Shown one piece after another: positions 55,753 through 64,000 of a stretch of DNA of 64,000 nt (position 1 is its first letter; every line of letters starts with the position of its first letter). The stretch lies in assembly GCA_022592445.1 (NCBI GenBank), contig JABYQR010000008.1, forward strand, positions 1 through 64,000, in the 5' to 3' direction. The notes under the pieces were generated by a model that was given only the letters and a program-made list of their open reading frames with translations, had not been told where the DNA came from and did no database searches. The translations under genes were made by a program, and so were the position numbers. Source of the DNA: Cytidiella melzeri (lineage: Eukaryota; Basidiomycota; Agaricomycetes; Polyporales; Irpicaceae).

Positions 55753-58531
55753 ATGGCCACCGCAGTGCATCGACACATGCTCGAACTGCTAGAAAGCAGC
55801 AGGATCTCGCTGGCCGACCTGGTTGTCAGCACACTCATGCACCCACAGTCTAAGCACCCCCATCCATTCCTGTTCGAAGACTTGACCAGGCACTGTCTGC
55901 CTGTGCTCTCGTCGCTATACTACAACTCACTCTCTCACGAGCAGACCTTGTCGTGGGCGCACAGTATCATGTCAAAGCACTATGCTGATGCTATCGACAG
56001 CCTGGCGCACAATATCGATCACTGGCACTTCAGCGCGTCACAAGCTAAACCTGCGCAGATCCGGGACTTTCGCCTCGAGGAGTTGGCTGTGACCATCCAG
56101 AGAGAACAACCGCGCCTGTGGTCACTCGTTTTCCGTCTCGCCACAGGTTCTGAGGATACGGAGCCGGTGACGGGCGATGCTATCGGAGAGGATTCGGATG
56201 CCGAAGACGAAGAGGAGAACAACTTCGATCATGCTGGACCTGACGCAGAGCAGGGTTTACGGCGGAAAAAGATACATGGCTTGCGCGTAATTGTAAGTCT
56301 CCATTCTCAATAGCATATTAAGCACCAACTGACCATGTCCGATGGGTGTAGAAAACTGTCACTGTAACGAGTATCTTGACACACAACCGCTTCCAGAAAT
56401 GTAATATTCTTCAGGCTACTATGGGGATCTTTCTGCACTCATGCAGAGCGCCTGAGAAACTTGTGAAGGTGCTCTCACGGATGGGTGTCTCTATTTCACT
56501 CACGTCGATACACCGCGCAATACACTCCCTCTCGCGCGAGTCTCGTTTGGACATGCAACGCCTCGGGCGGTCACTCCTTGTCTCATATGCATACGATAAT
56601 TTTGATGTGAAATTCAATACCGGCATTCCGTCCGCTGATGGTCCAAGCGACCTGCTCGTCCATTTGACATCCGGGACAATGTTGAAGCTTAGTCATGACG
56701 TGAAGCTTGACGACCTTCGTGTTTCTGGTTCGCTATGGGACATGAATCCAAACAACCCTCGAGCATCTAACCCGAAGCACTTCAATCCGCTGACTACCTT
56801 CAAGATGCTCTATTCTCTTCATCCTCCACCACCTGTTGTACACGAGCCAGGAAAGCCACGTTTAGGCCGTCGTGCCCGTTTTTGCTCATGGATGTTTGTA
56901 CAAACCTTGATCACTCATGGACCAAAGTACTTTGCAAGTATGAAGTCGTTCGTCAGCCAACCTGAGGCCGTTGAGATGATTCCATTATGCAAGACTGAGC
57001 AGGTGCCACTCCGTGCAATGGACATAAATCAGTCAAAGGTTTCGGGCAATATCGATGCAATTATGGACATGCTTGGCCAAGCTGCTGTTGGGAAACATGG
57101 CGCGGAGATATCGGGTCTCGAGGAAATCAATATTGCTCAGTTTGTGCAGTTGGTTCATGGGGATTTAGGAACAATGGAGCGGGTTATTAGTGCTATGGAT
57201 CGACGCGCTATCGAGATGGCACCTGAAGATGCTTCAGTTTGTTGTCTTTGTCTTTGGTCTCTTTCATTTCAAGATGGCGGCCGCAGATGCAATTTGGCGG
57301 ATTTTGGTCACTCCAATGGATGCTAGGAAAGATCCGACAGGCTTTATGGCCTTTGTTAGCTGTCTCCGTCCGAAGAGTGCCAACAAACTCATCAACAACG
57401 CGGGTTTCCGTGAGCAGCACGAGCTTATTGGTCATGTTGGCAGCGTGCTACGCCTTGATGTGTGGCGAGTAGAAGCTCGGAAGCTCGGCTACCTCACACT
57501 TGAAGACTGGGCCAGGTCAGAGCCTTCACTGGAGATATTACGAGCATCTCGAATCAACTGGTCTCTCAGTATGTCGAAGGGGGCGACGGAATCAGCATGT
57601 ATCAAATGCAGACAAAATCAGCCGACCAGTGAGACAAGCAGCACAAAATACCATGCGATGTCATCACTACCTCTTGTTGTACGAGGAATTATCGTATGCT
57701 ATGAACGCAGGAGATATTGGACGCGTGGAAATACTGTTCCAGCCATGGATTCAGATTTTGAAGGCTACGGGAAAACACAAGTACGCAAACCGTATGCTTC
57801 TATTCATGCATCAGCTATATAGTGTGTACCCATCTGGGCTACGGTGGGTATTTTATCTGAGCAGTACATCAATCCTACTGATGTAGTCTTCAAGCCGTGC
57901 CATCCGTTATAACATTCTTGTCAATCCTACTGGCAGGCCCAACCATTTCCGAGCAGTGGACTGGATTGTGGAATTGCTCAATCTATATATAAAGGTACAT
58001 CATTTGATAGTGTGGTGTGCACCATAAAGAGAGTTTACTTTGCATTAGGAAATTTATGGTGGCGAGGGTTCTAATTACACCAAGAAGCGAATCCTCGAAG
58101 AGTCCCCATTGGTTCTTATATATAGACAGAGTCACGCAAATTTTGAACGGAACTTTCATTTACCAGGGCTTTCAGCTGCACATGCACAGAAAGATATGAC
58201 AACAGCATTCAATGAAGCCTTTCTGTACATCAAGAGCTTGGACGAAAGCCCGAACAAGCATATGGCAGGAAGATCTGCTAAGTACAGTACACCAGATGTA
58301 CTCTCACGAGGTGCGGCTATTACAGAAAGCGAAGCAATGAAACGCAAACACGGGCAAGAATCTACTTTGTACAAAAACAACAAAGATGCAATGAATGTCG
58401 ATTCAAGTGAAGGAGATGTGGTGTGGAATGAGATAGCAAGCCGTGAACGTACGGCTGTCGGGGATGACAGTTATTGGGATGCAGTGGCAGAAGTTACGGC
58501 TGCTGACTTGGCAGCTGATGGGACATTGTAG
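55753..58531 (+). pseudogene. DUF6589-like protein, possible transposase, frameshifted
   Basis: ATG 55753 starts MATAVHRHML. Exon 1 to about 56293 has an acidic stretch; a GT-AG intron leads to a frame continuing to 57237. Features I associate with DUF6589 proteins: 'YAYDNFD' (near 56590), 'LVHGDLGTMERV' (near 57155), 'FVFGLFHFKMAAADAIW', 'YEELSYAMNAGDIGRVE', 'DWIVELLNLYIK' and 'YGGEGSNYTKKRILEESP'. Three acidic residues in these blocks (Asp of YDNFD, Asp of HGDLGT, Glu of VELLN) are spaced as in an RNase H-like DDE nuclease, which would make it a transposase; that is inference. Breaks: one near 57237 and two within about 57560-57630. Short introns are likely near 57843-57890 and 57995-58060. 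The stop is at 58529-58531. Confidence 0.6.
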
Positions 58532-58980
58532 CTGAAATCAAAACTTCAGTATTTACTACAATGTGCATTGGAAGCAATGCAACAGTTACTCATGTTCTAG
58601 TACAACGAGAAGGTCAGCCATTGACACTGCTGTAGGGCTTGCACGACTAGACTGTACCTCTGCGCAATGATCAGCCGTCGGAGCATGATTGCGATGACAC
58701 TGGGAGTGAAATTCTCCTTTGTGTGAGAGTGGCTCTTTGCCGGACACATATTGCTACGTTCTAGTTTACTAGGTCAGTGCGTATTGGTAAGAGTGAAGCA
58801 AAGGTACATACTTGTGTGGCCAGATTGACCGCATGCACTGCATATAATTTGCTTCACACTACGCCCTGCAAACCGCACAGCACCACCAGGCCCGGTAACG
58901 CTATTGCTTTGGCCTGGACATAGAGGCGTAGAGGTATAGAGCTTTGGGGAGGGAAAATGGCTAGTGTGGTAAGGTCAAAA
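58532..58980. other. Gap between the convergent element genes
   Basis: No ORF of note. Should contain both 3' ends. No repeats shared with the termini. Confidence 0.45.
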
Positions 58981-61269
58981 TTATTCAAAGCTAAAAGATA
59001 CAACGCGTGCAGCGTACCGTTGTACTAGTGCCGTAATTTCAAGGCCTAATTCCTCCACTCTACTCCACTTAGAGACGTACTGCTTGAGGTCGTCTAGAGA
59101 CGCGATCTTGTTGCAGCGTGCGCAATCCACAATACGCTCAAGAACATCATCGCCCATGACAGCGCCAGCACCCAAGTCGTTGAGGGCTTCAAAACCATAC
59201 AGGTGTTCCATTTTTTCGCGTCGGAAGTTGTCCAGTATGCTACGGAACTTGAAGTCGGCTGCCGTCCTTGAGAATTTAGGTAGCCGGCTCGCGCGTACAA
59301 CTGGCAGGCTTCTTTGTGCTCTGTAGCTTCTGCAGCATCCAGTCTTCCATGGATGTAGGCTGTGAGAGGTGTTGAACAAAAATCTCGGATGGGATGGGTC
59401 TCGCAGCGTTGCAAAGCTCGCAGCAGATAGTGGTGGTTGTAATGTTGCACCGCAAGCAGCCCGCAGAATTTTGAGGGGAGCAAAGATGGTGACAGGTTCT
59501 ATTACATATTAGTGAGCGGTAAGTGTTTGTTCTCCCACAATACATCCAACAAGCTTAACTGACTCCTCCTATCATTCTCGTAGTATGCCATTATGGGCTG
59601 GCGGTAGCAGCGACACGTTCGAGTGGCGGCGTTGACGAAGTGGTCCATTTCGGGCCCAACTGTCATGCTTGCATCGAGCGGCGTGTCTGTCACTTTCACT
59701 CTTGCAGATGTCTTGTTATTCTTCAGTGCTATCTCCTGGTACGTGATTCGCAATTGCTCATACACTGTCAATGGTTCATTGGTAGCTGACGGTGATGTAC
59801 ACTCTGTGGTGTGTGAGTCATGCATAGTCCGCGAACTTGACGACACTCCAGCAGATGCTCCGTGTGTATCAGTAGCGTCTGGCGGTGATAGGCCTCGATC
59901 AGAAGTTTTTTGTTTCTTCCTTGTTGGTGCGTTCGCTGGACTGTCAAGGCTGCGCTTTGATTTCTCGCCTCTAATTGCTTTCTGTGCAGCTTTGACAGCA
60001 CGCACTTCTGCCGCCTTTGCTGCCTTTGCTTTGGTATCATCAAAGTACTTCGACTCTGCAAATAGCACAGCCACTGCCTCGGTTCCTGCTCCGCGTGCTG
60101 CGCGGCCAAATCGCTGCCACAGCGCGTTGAGATCACACGTAACTCGCCATTGGATCACGAGTGCTATATCAGGTACGTCTACTCCCTAAAGCACCATAAA
60201 TCTGAGATACAAAGCTTATTGAGTTGATACAGACACGCACCAATCCAAATGAGTCTGTACAGAACAAGCCGTACAGCGCCGTTCCATCCTTGAACTGCTT
60301 CGTCGCGAGGTCACGAAAGGTAGGCGTCATGTCTGCATTGAACCATTTTATTAAATGATGATGCTCTAGCGGTAGTAAAGCTCGAATACACTTCGCGGCA
60401 GCCACAGACTCTGTGATGTTGTCGAAGAACACAAGAAACTTGGGAAGCCTATCACCAGGTTTCCAACCGTTCGGAATCAAGAACCGTAAGTCCTCGAAGC
60501 TGTCGAGCGCGTGCTGGATATGGCGAACGGCAAGATGGACATTTGGACGATCATTCGAGCACTCGATGAAGACTGTGGACTCCTTATGCATTCGAAGACG
60601 TTGCATCACGTCAGTGAGGATCTCGCCGGGGAGTGTGGCGGAGGCAACGTAGATGGGACGCGACGGTTGAGAAGAAGCCGTAGTCGTCCCGCATCCTGGT
60701 ATTCCTTCCGAAAACTTCCCCATGCGCTAACACAATGTGCTTCGTCCCAGATAATGCTGAGGATACGCAATGTGAATGCATTGCATTTCCAAACCGCTTC
60801 GAACGCACTTCCAGCGCCAAGGGCAATTTCCGGATTCACGATGACGACGCGATACTTGTGTCTTTGATATCCTATTCAAGTTGTACGGTGAGTCTTGGTC
60901 AATATAAAGTGCACAGTTTCGCACCTGAATGTTCTTGTAGTTCACGTTTTTACCGTTGATTGATATCGCCTTGATTCCACGAGCCGCAAGTTCGGCCTCG
61001 TTTTGAGTGCCGAGTATGTTCAGGGGTGTGATCACGACCTGAATACCTGTTGGACTGAACAACAGTGGAATCCAAAAGGTGAGTGTTTTTCCCGAGCCAG
61101 TCCCAGATTTCACCACCAAATCTTTGACACCACGGAGGATGACCTGTGAAGCCTGAGCCTGCCACAAGCACGGGTAACGACCGAGGAGCTTCTTCGTGTT
61201 GGTTCGGATTGTGTCGACAGTGGGTATATCAGGACAAAGTTTATTGCAAGGAATGTGCGGGTCGGACAT
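58981..61269 (-). pseudogene. RecQ-family DNA helicase of the TIR element, one frameshift
   Basis: ATG 61269 starts MSDPHIPCN. Motifs in order: 'QAQASQVILRG' (motif 0), VKSGTGSGKT (Walker A), 'VVITPLNIL' (Ia), IIWDEAHCVSAWG (II; DEAH with the RecQ aromatic-rich loop), ASATLPGE (III), 'KFLVFFDNI' (IV), 'CTDSFGLGVDVPDI' (V, across the intron 60186-60240) and QRFGRAARG (VI). A Lys/Ala-rich linker and a Cys/His-containing C-terminal region follow (to 58981), where the RecQ zinc module or its replacement should be. One base is missing near 60655 between motifs II and III, breaking the frame. Further introns lie near 60860-60955 and in the C-terminal part. RecQ enzymes unwind 3'-5'. In fungi, related helicase genes are often found near telomeres. 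Confidence 0.75.
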
Positions 61270-61470
61270 ATATATAAAGAGAGGTATAGGATTTACGAGC
61301 ACATTGAAGATGGACAGCGCAAACAGACTCAGTTACCGTGCTCGCACTACTAGTATGTCGCATTAAAAATATATTGTCTCACCGCCTGTTTATTATCCGT
61401 TTGACTTTTTTTTAATTCTCGTGTCGGTGATGGCGCTTTCCTGATGGAGGATGTTTTGCACCGGAGGCCG

Positions 61471-61547
61471 ATGTTTACCTTTGTTTGATGCCAGCCGTCG
61501 TAGGGAGCTTGCAGGGATTAAGGTTCAAAATGAGATTACATAACTTA
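61471..61547 (-). repeat. Right inner inverted repeat
   Basis: Reverse complement of 55566-55640 with few changes, for example the shared 'ccagccgtcgtagggagctt' core. Together with the right terminal repeat it forms a potential stem. Confidence 0.85.
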
Positions 61548-61598
61548 TGATGCCTGTGATTTGTTAACATAATCCGGTAAAAATTACTTAATACAACT

Positions 61599-61655
61599 GT
61601 GGCCACCGTCGAGACCAGTCCCTGCAAGCTCCCACAGACGGCTGGACGGAGCCTG
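61599..61655 (-). repeat. Right terminal inverted repeat (57 bp)
   Basis: Reads gtggccac...ggagcctg on the + strand, the reverse complement of the left terminal repeat. The element is taken to end with the G at 61655. Confidence 0.9.
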
Positions 61656-61696
61656 GTACATGAGCAGCAATCTACAGACATTGCTTGCTCTCTTAA

Positions 61697-63360
61697 CAAG
61701 GAATACAATCAGAAGACATGCCACACATAGTATTAGCTCTGAACAAAAATTACCAGTACTTTAGAAGCTAACTGAAAACACTCAAACCCTACATTTTTGG
61801 ACAATGTAGATTTGTGGCTGTATCAGTAGTGAGTACTGTATCTGATTGTTCCACAAAGTTTCACAACTGTTAGTTACTCTCTAAGCAGGAGTTACAATCA
61901 GAACACAGCCTGTGGCAGTTCCAATGGGGGTGAGGCAGTTCAGACATCAACAGGACACGGTTGCATCAGCGGCAAGCACTGCATTGGATTGTTGCGCAAA
62001 TGTTCACAACCATTAGTTGCTCTCTAAGGAGGAGTTCCAATCTAAACACAACCTGTGGAAGTTCTAGTGGGGCTGATACAGTTGAGACATCAACAGGATG
62101 TGGTTTCATCAGCATAGAGCACTGCCTTTGATTCTTCCATATAGTTTCACAACTACCAGTTGCTCTACAAGCAGGAGTTACAATCAGAACACAGTCTGTG
62201 GCAGTTCCAATAGGAGTGAGGCAGTTCAGACATCAACAGGACGTGGTTGCATCAGAATAAATCACTGCCTTTGATTCTTCCATACAGTCTCACAACCACC
62301 AGCTGCTCTATAAGCATGAGTTACAATCAGAACACGGTCTGTGGCAGTGCCAATGGAGGTGATGCAGCTCAGACATCAACAGGACATGGTTGCATCAGCA
62401 GCAAGCACTGCATCGGATTGTTCCACAAAGTTTCACAACCATTCATTGCTCTCTAAGGAGGGGTTACAATCAGAAAATAGCCTGTGGTGGTTCTGATGAG
62501 GCTGAGGCAGTTCAAACATGAACAGGACGCGGTTGCATCAGCATAGAGCACTGCCTTTGATTCTTCTATACACTTTTACAACTACCAGTCACTTCATAAG
62601 CAGGAGCTACAATCAGAACACAGCCTGTGGCAGTTCTAGTGGGGCTGATACAGTTGAGACATCAACAGGATGTGGTTGCATCAGCATAGAGCACCGCCTT
62701 TGATTCTTCCATACAGTTTCACAACTACCAGTTCCTCTACAAGTAGGAGATACAATCAGAACACAGCCTTTGACAGCTCTAATGGGGGTGAGGTAGTGCA
62801 GATATCAGCCGGACGTGGTTTTATCAGCAGCTAGCGCTGCATTCAATTGGTCCACTAAGTTTCACAACCACTACTTTCTAAGCAAGAGTTACAACTGTGG
62901 CAGTTTGAATGGGGGTGAGGCAGTTCAGACATTAACAGTACATTGTTGTGTTGGCAGCAAGCACTGCATTCAATTGGTCACAAGGTTTCACAAACACTTC
63001 TCCCTAAGCAGGAGTCACAATCAGAATACAGTCTGTGGCAGTTCCAATAGGGGTGATGCAGCTCAGACCGTGGTTGCATCAGCAGCAACCACTGCATCAG
63101 ATTGTTCCACAAAGTTTCACAACCATTAGTTGCTCTCTAAGGAGGAGTTACAATCACAACACAGCCTGTGGCAGTTCTAGTGGGGCTGATGCAGTTCAGA
63201 CATCAACAGGACGTGGTTGCATCAGCATAGAGCACTGCCTTGGATTCTTCCACAGAGTTTCACAGCCACTAGTTGCTCTATAAGCAGGAGTTACAATCAG
63301 AACCCAGCCTGTGGAAACTCCAATGGGGGTGAGGCAGTGCAGACATCAACAGGACACATG
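61697..63360. repeat. Tandem array of 143-bp units
   Basis: The landmark 'aagcaggag/aaggaggag' recurs at 61885, 62028, 62171, 62314, 62457, 62600 and 62743, exactly 143 bp apart, then at 62882, 63008, 63141 and 63284 (139, 126, 133 and 143 bp apart). Earlier DNA from about 61697 looks like a decayed copy. Two unit types occur: one with '(c)aagcactgcattggattgttc' and one with 'tagagcactgcctttgattc'. Because 143 is not a multiple of 3, frames running through it do not encode a repeated protein. Confidence 0.92.
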
Positions 63361-63711
63361 TAACATGTTTCAGCAATTGATCCAATGAGATACCCTCAAG
63401 CCCTTCATTCTTGAGGCAAGTAATTTTCTAAAATCAGCAGTGAACACTGCACAAGATTAATGACAAGATAGATGGAGTTCCTTGCTACCATTGGTGACTA
63501 CCTTCATCAATGTATGGCTCCTGTTCCCGCAACCAAATTTATCAATTTTTTTTTCTAATATCCACAAGTTTATAGTGTGTACTACTCCGGTACATGTACA
63601 CCTAATAACAATAACCACACCAAAAGAAAGAAAAGAACGAGAACCAGAGACCACGCATAACATAAGAAACCGAGGAACATTTGCAGCGATGGAGTGGGTC
63701 CTGTCCCCCTC
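63361..63711. other. Gene-free flank of the tandem array
   Basis: No repeat units and no supported gene. A + strand frame from 63482 has no recognisable content. Confidence 0.35.
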
Positions 63712-63960
63712 TCATCCTCCGTGGGACTCCATCCTAGGGGCGTTGCCATTACTGAGGGCTGAGCCGCGGCGCCGCACAAGGTCTTGCGCCTGCGTAGGCG
63801 CTAGCCCAAAGTCAATGAGTATCTGTGCCTGCCTGTCGCTGTGCAGCGTTTCGCGCGCAGACAACCATTCCACGACGGTCAGTGCATAGTCTTTAGTGAA
63901 GGAAGCCAGCGACCCCTTCGGGTTGCGTTGGAGCCAGTACGTGTATGCTTTCTTTCGCAT
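63712..63960 (-). CDS. Small uncharacterised protein, possibly first exon of a larger gene
   Basis: ATG 63960 opens 82 codons. The product is mixed-charge and looks helical ('DFGLAPTQAQDLVRRRG'). No family recognised. It may be the N-terminus of a gene whose later exons were not found. Near the window end, so context is missing. Confidence 0.3.
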   Translation of the reverse strand: MRKKAYTYWLQRNPKGSLASFTKDYALTVVEWLSARETLHSDRQAQILIDFGLAPTQAQDLVRRRGSALSNGNAPRMESHGG

Positions 63961-64000
63961 AGTTGTGTGGAGACTGATCTTGAGTATTGCTAGAGAGCTG

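Larger units (their letters stand above)
55440..61655. mobile_element. 6.2 kb TIR-bounded element with DUF6589-like and RecQ helicase genes
   Basis: Bounded by near-identical inverted repeats (55440-55498 and 61599-61655, both reading CAGGCTCCGTCC... inward) and an inner inverted-repeat pair (55566-55640 and 61471-61547). It carries a DUF6589-like gene on + (55753-58531) and a RecQ-type helicase on - (58981-61269), converging on a 450-bp gap. Its left end sits within a chromovirus LTR, showing it arrived after that LTR or formed by rearrangement with it. No target duplication is visible: left flank gtagagg, right flank gtacatg. I know of no named transposon class with this gene pair and end structure. 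Both genes carry frameshifts. Confidence 0.75.

Noticed and set aside
61862..63283. Several Ser/Thr/Cys-rich frames across the tandem array
   Set aside because: The 143-bp period is not divisible by 3, so they change frame from unit to unit; they are artefacts of the repeat.
61885..63360. CRISPR-like regular spacing
   Set aside because: Units are contiguous repeats with no unique spacers, and the genome is eukaryotic.
63482..63889. 135-codon + strand frame near the window end
   Set aside because: No motif, overlaps the minus-strand ORF at 63712-63960 and has mixed low-complexity content.
1..64000. tRNA or rRNA genes
   Set aside because: I looked for GGTTCRANYCC-type T-loops and rRNA-like blocks; short matches such as near 1230 lack a cloverleaf around them.

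Overview
The window looks like a piece of a basidiomycete (Agaricomycetes-type mushroom) nuclear genome. Host genes are cut by many short (about 45-70 nt) GT-AG introns. The gene content includes an LSH/DDM1-type SNF2 remodeler, KIN1, SPC1, GPI13, an S28 peptidase, a GH16 glucanase, an expanded-family P450 and F-box genes. The mobile elements are types common in mushrooms: a chromodomain Ty3/Gypsy element, a fungal DDE transposase and a DUF6589-like gene.

Layout. 1-15.1 kb is a nest of mobile DNA. It holds a 7.6 kb chromovirus with both LTRs and a 5-bp target duplication (1275-8914), a DDE transposase gene split by a reverse-oriented solo LTR of the same family (9324-12310), and more LTR fragments, one carrying a second, smaller solo LTR. 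15.7-52 kb is gene-rich host DNA: LSH-like helicase (+), F-box protein (+), KIN1 kinase (-), SPC1 (-) divergent from GPI13 (+), P450 (-), flavin monooxygenase (-), S28 peptidase (-), ricin-B-like protein (+), a terpene-synthase relic (+), F-box/LRR-like protein (-), two uncharacterised + strand genes, a GH16 glucanase (+) and an MFS transporter (-). 52-64 kb is repeat-rich again: a reverse-transcriptase relic, LTR-like sequence, a truncated chromovirus LTR, a 6.2 kb element bounded by terminal inverted repeats, and an array of 143-bp tandem repeats.

The best candidate for an undescribed system is the element at 55440-61655. It has about 58-bp terminal inverted repeats, a second inner inverted-repeat pair whose core is the same motif in opposite orientation, a DUF6589-like gene on + and a RecQ-type helicase on -, arranged convergently. 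Both genes carry frameshifts, so this copy looks dead. A second unusual feature is a predicted spliceosomal intron inside the LTR leader, bounded by perfect 20-21 bp direct repeats and present in two different LTR sequences.

SPC1 and GPI13 share a short divergent promoter and both act in the ER. P450, FMO and terpene-synthase relic lie within about 12 kb and could be remains of a terpenoid cluster. All family calls were made by reading motifs; no database search was possible.
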